In this document: positions 14,284 through 20,076 of the stretch, piece after piece | Layout of the letters: each line of letters starts with the position of its first letter | Position numbering within the stretch: position 1 is the stretch's first letter | Assembly: GCA_004554075.1 (NCBI GenBank) | Contig: SFOB01000075.1 | Location: 1-20,076, forward strand | DNA length: 20,076 nucleotides | DNA from: Treponema sp. | GTDB lineage: Bacteria > Spirochaetota > Spirochaetia > Treponematales > Treponemataceae | Direction: 5' to 3' | Notes under the pieces: model-generated | What the model saw: only the letters and a program-made list of their open reading frames with translations | What the model was told of the DNA's origin: nothing | Databases searched by the model: none | Position numbers and translations under genes: made by a program

Positions 14284-15774
14284 TTATAGATTATTGCCCT
14301 GGATTTCTCCTGCAGCAATTTTTACTGCTTTATAAGCTCCGTCATATGTTCCTTTTTTCTTTTCATCGATAATAGCATTACACATTCCTTCGATGAGAGA
14401 AGGCTGTTTCATAATCATCTGAACAACCTGACATGCATACTCCGGTGTCTCACATTCCTGAGTTCCGTCTCCAAGTTCTGCAGAGTGAATTGCTCCCCAC
14501 ATTTCGTGTCCACCAATACGACGGATAAAGAGTTTTGGAACAGGATAGAAGGCAAGTTCACTTGGTTTTGTAACAAGAATATCACTTGCTCTCATAAGAA
14601 GGTTTGTAATATAAACAGCTCCAAAAATATCTTTATTACAGAAAGCATGAATACCGCTTCCAGCTTCTGTATCAAGACCTTCAATTGCAGCTTCTGCAAA
14701 CTTAAGTTCTTCTGCCCAGTTATTAAAATGGGTCTTAGTATTAAAGCTGCCATCAGTAAGTTCTGGAATCATCTCCTGAAGCATCTTCCATACATTTTCA
14801 TAGTCACCGCAGTTGATGTAAATGCAGGCCTTGTTTTTCTTTACATAAGGAAGAAGTGTCTTGATAATTGATGCAAAGAATTCTCCCTGAGCACCGGCAC
14901 CACCAATTGTAAAAAGGAAGCGTAATGGCTTACCGTCTTTTGCACGGGCAATTCTGTTTGCACAGTCACTTTCAATATTGCTTACAAGTTCATGGTCAAT
15001 ATAATGTCCGGTCCATACAATATCTTTATCTCCCATAGGATTAAGGATCTTATTTCCTTCAAAACCATGGAGAGTTCTGTAGCCCCAGTAAGTGTTGTAG
15101 GTCTGAACAGTATGAACTGCACCTTCGCTTAAATGAAGAGCCATAGGCCAGTTATCAGGAATTGCATTTACAACATTTCTCATTCCTGCATGAACAGCAG
15201 CCTGGCTTGGCCATACGTGAGTTGCAATAAACGGAGTATCCTGAGGGATTTCTCTAAAAAGCGGAGTCATAAGTTCAGCAGTTTTCTGATCTCCTGCATT
15301 GTATGAAAGCTTTTTAAATCCTTCGTAATTTAATGGTTCCCAGACAATTTTATTAAAGAGCTTTGATTTTTGTGAAAGTCGTGAACCTGTTGAATATAAA
15401 TCATTCTGATAAGAAATAATTTTTGTACAGGTTGTTTCTGGAAAAGAGTTCAAATCCATCCAGAGGGGAGTGTAGTCTAAAGCTTTTGCAGCACTTGCCA
15501 TTGCCATAGAGATTCTGTAATGACCAAATCCCATGCGGATGTTACCAATAATGAGAGGCTTTTCAGGCAGATTTGCAGCAAAGGTATCTTCAGTTATAGT
15601 CTTATCTGTTACAATTGTCTTACAGCCAAATGGTGGAGTTAAAACATCATTATCAACAAGTGAAAGATGATACTGTCTGTCTCTGTCATCACCAAATTTT
15701 CTGATGAATTTTTTCTTGGTCTTAACAGCCTTTCTATAAACACCGGCTTCGATTTCATTTCCAAAAATCTGCAT
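14284..15774 (-). CDS. GT-B fold glycosyltransferase-like protein, function unassigned
   Basis: This 496-residue cytoplasmic protein is one I do not recognise as a named family. IIGNIRMGFGHYRISMAMAS (75-94) holds a GxGHxR loop like that opening MurG and diacylglycerol galactosyltransferases (GT28). A second Rossmann-like start is RFLFTIGGAGAQGEFF (285-300). ADILVTKPSELAFYPVPKLF (397-416) matches the donor-binding strand-loop-helix of GT-B enzymes, where MurG has a Gly-rich/Glu motif. THVWPSQAAVHAG (185-197) lies where acceptor-domain loops occur. Residues 1-70 are an unusual extension. The ATG shares one base with the GH36 stop (TAATG), with GAGGT upstream. A transferase coupled to an alpha-galactosidase and importer could make or remodel a glycoside. 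A GT-B fold epimerase is the other option. Confidence 0.6.
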   Translation of the reverse strand: MQIFGNEIEAGVYRKAVKTKKKFIRKFGDDRDRQYHLSLVDNDVLTPPFGCKTIVTDKTITEDTFAANLPEKPLIIGNIRMGFGHYRISMAMASAAKALDYTPLWMDLNSFPETTCTKIISYQNDLYSTGSRLSQKSKLFNKIVWEPLNYEGFKKLSYNAGDQKTAELMTPLFREIPQDTPFIATHVWPSQAAVHAGMRNVVNAIPDNWPMALHLSEGAVHTVQTYNTYWGYRTLHGFEGNKILNPMGDKDIVWTGHYIDHELVSNIESDCANRIARAKDGKPLRFLFTIGGAGAQGEFFASIIKTLLPYVKKNKACIYINCGDYENVWKMLQEMIPELTDGSFNTKTHFNNWAEELKFAEAAIEGLDTEAGSGIHAFCNKDIFGAVYITNLLMRASDILVTKPSELAFYPVPKLFIRRIGGHEMWGAIHSAELGDGTQECETPEYACQVVQMIMKQPSLIEGMCNAIIDEKKKGTYDGAYKAVKIAAGEIQGNNL

Positions 15775-17423
15775 TATTTTACCTCACTGATTATCAATTC
15801 AGGTTTCTTTCCTAAATCAATGCTTCCTTTATATTTTCCAGATTTTGAATAGATTTCATAAAAATCTTCTGCAATCTGAGTAATTCCAAATTCCTCATCC
15901 TGATATTTTTTTGTAAATTCAAGAATGTCATGTGTAAGTTTTCTTTCTTTATCGCCTGCATTTCCAGGATCATCAGAATACATAAACTGACTGCCAAAAA
16001 GAATATTTACTCCGGCAATAAGTTTTTTCTGCTTTTCATCTAATTCGCAGTTTTCTTCTCGGATAAATAGAACATCAGGATCATTCATAAATACTGTATT
16101 ATCCCAGAATGCATGACCTAAAGTATCTTTGAGATTGAGGTATGCTTCATTGCGTCCATTCCACTTTATAAGACGCATTACTGGATTCTTCCATTTTTCA
16201 TATGTATCACAACCGATTCTTGAAAGAGGCAGATTCTTGAATGAAAGCTCTAATGGACAGCCGCACCCAAGATATGCAACAGGACTTCCATCTTTTGTGC
16301 TTGTTCTGGAAGTAATTGTTTTTAAAGCTCTGGCAAATATTTTATAAGAAGCAGTTTTCTGAGAATAATTTCCCCATAACATTCCTGCATACAGGAAATC
16401 CAGTTTGATATATCTGAAGCCCCAGACATTTATAATTCTGTCCATGATTGAATCAAGATGAGCAATAACTTCATCACGGCTTAAGTCAAGACAATAGAAG
16501 GTTCCGTCTTTTCCCCAGAGTGGGTTATAACCTGCAGGAACAAGTTTTCCTTTTTCATCATGCAACAGCCATTCCGGGTGCTGACTTGCTGTTTCGCTTC
16601 TTGAATCAATAATAAATGGAGCAATCCAAAGGCCAGGAATATAGCCGGCAGTTTCGATATCAACTGTAATTGACTTGAAGTTTTCCGGGAATCTGTCCTT
16701 TCTGGTTACCCAGTCACCAAGAGCTTTTTCCCAGCCGTCATCAATCTGGAAAATCTTAGAAGTATAATCACCAAGGCTGATGATATTATCTGTAGATGAA
16801 AGTTTTCTTAAATCTTCATTAATAAGTTTTTCATTAATGTCTGCATAATGATTATACCAGCTTTCCCAGCCGGCAGGTCTCTTTCCAAGAAAACTTACAG
16901 ACTTAAAGTGTTCATTTCCAAAGATTGAAGAAAGCTTTTCTTTACATTCAAAAAAAGAAGAGGCAGTAAAGATTTCTATGCGGCCTGTGATGTCACCGGT
17001 TTTCCATTCATTGCCTTTATCACAAATTTCAATGCTGATTGTATTTTCTGCTCTGTTAAAAATATACTGAACAGGAGGTAAAGTTCCGTTTACATTTCCA
17101 GCTGATGCAAGAACGAGGTAAAAGTTGTTCCAGCGCAGATATGAAATAAACTGTCCAAGTACAATGTTTTTTGAAGGCTTATATTCAGACTGAGGGAATA
17201 AAAGATATGAATTCCACTGTTTAATTACATGGCAGGTAAGGCGGGGCTGAACTTTTCCTGGCATTACTTCTGTACAAGGATTCCAGCTCTGCCAGCCTCC
17301 GATATTGATACAAGCGTTAGCAATGCGATATTTTTGAACATCTACAAAATCGCTTAAATGCAATACATCAATGATTGAATTTTTTTCTGCGAAATAATCC
17401 TGATGAACTGTATAGGTTTTCAT
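15774..17423 (-). CDS. GH36-like alpha-galactosidase
   Basis: A 549-residue cytoplasmic enzyme of the GH36/clan-D type. Residues ~1-170 are the beta-rich N domain. The barrel starts near PAGWESWYNHY (183-193). FQIDDGWEKALGDW (225-238) is a family block. The nucleophile is probably D342 in RYIKLDFLY, and the acid/base D406 in SRIGCDTYEKW. NDPDVLFIREEN (447-458) is also conserved in GH36. It has no signal peptide, which fits hydrolysis of an imported sugar. It is shorter than the ~730-residue type because the C-terminal beta domain is small. It is the first gene of the operon, with AAGGCAGGA before the ATG at 17423. Alpha-N-acetylgalactosaminidase or a related activity is possible. Confidence 0.85.
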   Translation of the reverse strand: MKTYTVHQDYFAEKNSIIDVLHLSDFVDVQKYRIANACINIGGWQSWNPCTEVMPGKVQPRLTCHVIKQWNSYLLFPQSEYKPSKNIVLGQFISYLRWNNFYLVLASAGNVNGTLPPVQYIFNRAENTISIEICDKGNEWKTGDITGRIEIFTASSFFECKEKLSSIFGNEHFKSVSFLGKRPAGWESWYNHYADINEKLINEDLRKLSSTDNIISLGDYTSKIFQIDDGWEKALGDWVTRKDRFPENFKSITVDIETAGYIPGLWIAPFIIDSRSETASQHPEWLLHDEKGKLVPAGYNPLWGKDGTFYCLDLSRDEVIAHLDSIMDRIINVWGFRYIKLDFLYAGMLWGNYSQKTASYKIFARALKTITSRTSTKDGSPVAYLGCGCPLELSFKNLPLSRIGCDTYEKWKNPVMRLIKWNGRNEAYLNLKDTLGHAFWDNTVFMNDPDVLFIREENCELDEKQKKLIAGVNILFGSQFMYSDDPGNAGDKERKLTHDILEFTKKYQDEEFGITQIAEDFYEIYSKSGKYKGSIDLGKKPELIISEVK

Positions 17424-17443
17424 TCTGATTCCTGCCTTCTGAA

Positions 17444-17484
17444 TTTATATCATAGTGATAGTATTGCTATCACTATGATATAAA
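17444..17484. promoter_or_regulatory. Double operator (two 13-bp palindromes in a 41-bp perfect inverted repeat)
   Basis: The arm TTTATATCATAGTGATAG (17444-17461) is the exact reverse complement of 17467-17484, around the spacer TATTG. Each arm is itself a palindrome: TATCA-TAG-TGATA (17448-17460) and TATCA-CTA-TGATA (17468-17480), with centres 20 bp apart. This spacing puts two repressor dimers on nearly the same face of the helix. The site runs from the -10 box into the leader of the GH36 operon. The TetR protein encoded in that operon is the natural candidate ligand. Confidence 0.8.
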
Positions 17485-17511
17485 TAATAACACAAGAATC
17501 ATAAATGTCAA
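17484..17511 (-). promoter_or_regulatory. Promoter of the GH36-GT-TetR-symporter operon
   Basis: On the - strand a perfect TTGACA (17511-17506), a 16-bp spacer and TATTAT (17489-17484). Transcription should start near 17477, inside the double operator, so a bound repressor would block it. The leader is about 54 nt. Confidence 0.7.
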
Positions 17512-17530
17512 ATAGTTTTTATAAAGTATT

Positions 17531-18529
17531 TTACCTATTTGTACGGCCAAGCTGACCGCATGCACCGCCGATTTTACGGCCACGCTTTGTACGCAGGGTA
17601 ACATTAAGGCCTGCTTTTTCAAGGCTTTCTACAAAGCGGTTAACTTCATTGTTTGAAGGTTCTTCAAAAGGAAGGGTAGAAACAGGATTCCATGGAATAA
17701 GGTTAATATTAACATCAATTCCACGGGCAAAGTTTATCATATTCTGTGCACTTGCCTGATCTGTATTTTTATTATGCAGGAGAGCGGCTTCAAGAGTAAC
17801 GCGTCTACCTGATTTTTCTGCATAGTAGGCAATTGCTTTACGGAGTTCAGAAAGAGAATTTTCTTCTCCACGGGCAACAGGCATAAGTTCTTTTCTTAAG
17901 TCTTCATTTGCTGTGGTAAGGGAAACTGCAAGTCTAATTGCAGGACCGTTATCAGCAAGATCATAAATACCTTTTACAATACCACAAGTAGAAAGAGTTA
18001 TGCGTTTAGAAGAAAGAGCACGGCCGTCTTTATGACAAAGGATTTCTATAGCACGACGGATTCCTCCGAGATTCTGCATAGGTTCTCCCATTCCCATAAA
18101 AACAATGTTGTCCAGTTTTCCGGCAATGCTTTCGAGATACATAAACTCTTCAACAATTTCTGATGCTTCAAGATTGCGGGATAAACCAAGGGTTCCGGTC
18201 TGGCAGAAAGCACACTTCATGGCACAGCCTGCCTGGCAGGAAACACAGGCAGTTTTACGGCCTTCGCGGTCTGTAAGTAATACAGTTTCTACGGCATTAC
18301 CGTCTTTTAAAGTAATCTGGAGTTTTATTGTTCCATCAGGATCTTTTAAAACATTGCTGACAGTAGAAGAGCGGAGAAGGGCTTTTTCTTTAAGACTTGC
18401 ACGGAGCTCTGCGCTGATATTTGTCATTGCGTCAAAATCTGTAACGCCGCTTCCGATCCATTTAAAAATTTGAACTCCCCGGAACTTTTGTCCCAGTCTG
18501 AAGTTTATCAAGAGTGTTTCGAACTGCAA
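17531..18529 (-). CDS. rlmN: RlmN, dual-specificity 23S rRNA/tRNA adenine-C2 methyltransferase
   Basis: This 332-residue radical SAM enzyme has the cluster ligands C102, C106 and C109 (GCAMKCAFC). FMGMGEPMQN (144-153) is the SAM-binding GGE-like block. C95 and C324 (GGACGQL) are the expected pair of reaction cysteines, matching C118 and C355 of the E. coli enzyme. It methylates A2503 of 23S rRNA and A37 of some tRNAs. The only canonical start before the conserved FRGVQIFKWI is TTG at 18529; an in-frame stop lies at 18548-18550. This leaves a short N terminus and a 68-bp overlap with the TPR gene. No clear Shine-Dalgarno precedes it, so translation is probably coupled. Confidence 0.93.
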   Translation of the reverse strand: MQFETLLINFRLGQKFRGVQIFKWIGSGVTDFDAMTNISAELRASLKEKALLRSSTVSNVLKDPDGTIKLQITLKDGNAVETVLLTDREGRKTACVSCQAGCAMKCAFCQTGTLGLSRNLEASEIVEEFMYLESIAGKLDNIVFMGMGEPMQNLGGIRRAIEILCHKDGRALSSKRITLSTCGIVKGIYDLADNGPAIRLAVSLTTANEDLRKELMPVARGEENSLSELRKAIAYYAEKSGRRVTLEAALLHNKNTDQASAQNMINFARGIDVNINLIPWNPVSTLPFEEPSNNEVNRFVESLEKAGLNVTLRTKRGRKIGGACGQLGRTNR

Positions 18530-19652
18530 TATTTCTGCTGTCCATCTTCATGTAATCGCTGAGAACCTTAATTGCATCTTGCTTGCGGTTCATAGCTGTA
18601 TAACATTCAGCAAGGTCAACGTAAAGGCGGCCGTTTCTAGGGTCATTCTTTATAAGGTTTTCGAAACGCTTTGCAGCTTCTTCGTTATTACCTTCGCCCT
18701 TACAGATAAGAGCCAGACCAATTGCAGCATAAATATCAAAGTCGATTTCAAGAGCTTTATTGTAGTATGATTTAGCTTCCTGATAGTTTCCTGTAGTTCG
18801 GTATGCGTCACCAGCACGTGTAAGAATTACTTTGTTTTTTGGATCAATTTCTAGAATCTTATTCCAATAGAAGATAGACTTAAACTGCTGGTTCATGCCA
18901 CGGTAGCAGTCTGCAAGACCAAAGAGGGCATAGAAGTTTGCAGGTTCTCTTTCGAGTGCCATTTCAAAGTACTTTGTACCTTCTTCAAAAGTCTTAAGCT
19001 TTCTGTGACAGTTACCGATTGCTGTAAGAACACGGATATCAACAGTATTTTTGTCGTTTAATTCATAGATACGTGTCCAGTAGTAAAGGGCTTCTTTATA
19101 TTCCTTAAAGTCATAGTTCAAATGGCCAAGACCAATAAGTGCATAAGCATTGTCTTTTTCCATTTCAAGAACCTTAAGATAAAGATCCTTTGATTTTCTG
19201 AAGTCATGAATTTTGCGGTAAGCATCTGCTACACGGGTAATTACAGTGATGTTCTTATCATCATGAACAAGATACTGCTGCCAGATATCAATTGCCTTAG
19301 CATACTGATTTAATGCTTTGTAGCAGTCTGCGAGTCCAAAAAGTGCATAATTATTAGCAGGGTAGTACTCAAGACATTTTTTATAGTAAGAAATTGCATC
19401 ATTAAAATGATTTAGTTTACGTTCTGTATCTCCAAGACCTACAAGAGCGTAGTTATTGTTTTCTTCTATTTCGAGGATTTCATTAAAGGCTTTTTTTGCT
19501 CCAGGAATGTCATTTTCCTTAATAAGCTGATACCCCTTTTTTGAAAGATCGGATATTTTGTTTGTTATCTCATCAGGTTTGTTATCGGTACCTGTTGAAT
19601 CTGTAAAAGATTCAGGCATCATAATTTCTTCTGACTGATTTAAATTATCCAT
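18462..19652 (-). CDS. TPR-repeat protein
   Basis: This 396-residue protein is built of about ten 34-residue tetratricopeptide repeats (residues ~35-375) after an acidic, disordered N terminus, with a short GTKVPGSSNF tail. Repeats have the usual W/Y-G-Y-A pattern. Two of them are near copies: YALFGLADCY occurs exactly at 102-111 and 241-250, each followed by an N-Q-rich turn and a repeat containing DAYR. This suggests duplication of a multi-repeat block. There is no signal peptide or membrane helix, so it is probably a cytoplasmic scaffold. GGAG (19664-19661) lies 8 bases before the ATG. It precedes rlmN and follows the small gene at 19673; all three probably form one transcript. Its partner is unknown. 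Confidence 0.85.
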   Translation of the reverse strand: MDNLNQSEEIMMPESFTDSTGTDNKPDEITNKISDLSKKGYQLIKENDIPGAKKAFNEILEIEENNNYALVGLGDTERKLNHFNDAISYYKKCLEYYPANNYALFGLADCYKALNQYAKAIDIWQQYLVHDDKNITVITRVADAYRKIHDFRKSKDLYLKVLEMEKDNAYALIGLGHLNYDFKEYKEALYYWTRIYELNDKNTVDIRVLTAIGNCHRKLKTFEEGTKYFEMALEREPANFYALFGLADCYRGMNQQFKSIFYWNKILEIDPKNKVILTRAGDAYRTTGNYQEAKSYYNKALEIDFDIYAAIGLALICKGEGNNEEAAKRFENLIKNDPRNGRLYVDLAECYTAMNRKQDAIKVLSDYMKMDSRNIAVRNTLDKLQTGTKVPGSSNF

Positions 19653-19672
19653 TTTTTATTCTCCATTTTTTT

Positions 19673-20029
19673 TCAGTCTTTTATCAATGTAGATATTACC
19701 TTGGCCAGATTTTCATAAATCGGTTCGGCGTCTCTTTTATTATGTGCAAGATAGTAAGCCTTCAGGGCTTTTAAGCTTTCATTTTTGTTCATATAATAAT
19801 CGCCGACACGGGTAAGACCATCAGAATAACCTGTAGTAATATAGATTCTTCTGGCATCTTCTATGTTGCCATTATTGAACATTGTGTTTGCTTTTCGGTT
19901 TAGAATAACCTTCTGCTCGGAATTAAGACCATCAACAGGATTGTCGGTAACTTTTATGAAACCGTCCGGTATTTTCTGTTCTTGAACTGCGTCAGTAAAT
20001 TTTTTTTCTAAACTTTTTCTATCATTCAT
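19673..20029 (-). CDS. Small protein of unknown function, degenerate TPR-like
   Basis: A 118-residue soluble protein if begun at MNDRKSLEKKF (20029). The middle, ANTMFNNGNIEDARRIYITT, followed by RVGDYYMNKNESLKALKAYY, reads as one or two helical-hairpin repeats related to TPRs. It lies 20 bp upstream of the TPR gene. The frame could run to an ATG at 20050, but those seven extra residues are encoded by the inverted copy at the window edge. No ribosome site precedes 20029, consistent with foreign sequence joined there. The true 5' end and promoter are therefore uncertain. Confidence 0.65.
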   Translation of the reverse strand: MNDRKSLEKKFTDAVQEQKIPDGFIKVTDNPVDGLNSEQKVILNRKANTMFNNGNIEDARRIYITTGYSDGLTRVGDYYMNKNESLKALKAYYLAHNKRDAEPIYENLAKVISTLIKD

Positions 20030-20076
20030 AATGTTCAATAATGGCAACATAGAAGATGCCAGAAGAATCTATATTA
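19837..20076. repeat. 47-bp perfect inverted duplication ending at the window edge
   Basis: Bases 20030-20076 are the exact reverse complement of 19837-19883, which lie inside the small gene (coding FNNGNIEDARRIYI). The match breaks at 20029/19884, directly at the ATG of the small gene, and runs to the last base of the window. It may therefore continue beyond. Confidence 0.9.

Noticed and set aside
20030..20050. Start of the small right-edge gene at the ATG at 20050
   Set aside because: These codons lie in the inverted copy of the gene's own interior, so they are unlikely to be native coding sequence.

Overview
The window is AT-rich bacterial DNA, and I read it as chromosomal sequence from a host-associated spirochaete, most likely a gut or rumen Treponema. 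This is an inference from a complete Rnf cluster, a loose spirochaete-type lipobox, a TPR/RlmN pair, several sugar-degradation genes and many palindromic intergenic repeats. No 16S rRNA, tRNA, CRISPR array, IS element or phage gene was seen, so the genus is not proven.

Left third (1-5704, + strand): the end of rnfC followed by rnfD, rnfG, rnfE, rnfA and rnfB. The first four junctions are one-base TAATG overlaps. Together these genes encode the membrane ferredoxin:NAD+ oxidoreductase that couples electron flow to ion pumping. A purine-type NCS2 permease follows 29 bp later and ends in a repeat-derived hairpin with a T-run.

Middle (5705-12180): a mosaic of four palindromic repeat units, an orphan broken leuD, a GH31 alpha-xylosidase-like gene, a cation diffusion facilitator with a promoter that predicts a leaderless mRNA, a D-2-hydroxyacid dehydrogenase paired with an HMA-like protein that lacks its metal-binding cysteines, and a DUF3298-type lipoprotein, also apparently leaderless. 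Further palindromic repeats lie at 8666-8737, 9897-9993 and 12095-12180.

Right (12178-17511, - strand): a four-gene operon read GH36 alpha-galactosidase, GT-B glycosyltransferase-like protein, TetR regulator, GPH sugar:cation symporter. A consensus-like promoter drives it, and a perfect 18-bp-arm inverted repeat made of two 13-bp palindromes overlaps the start of transcription. This regulated glycoside-uptake module with an unassigned GT-B protein is the best candidate for an undescribed system.

Right edge (17531-20076, - strand): rlmN, a ten-repeat TPR protein overlapping it by 68 bp, and a small conserved-looking protein. The last 47 bp are an exact reverse-complement copy of part of that small gene, which suggests a fold-back assembly artefact or an inversion junction.

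No gene-free stretch exceeds 300 bases. The longest are 5705-5942 (repeats) and 6419-6673 (divergent promoter region).
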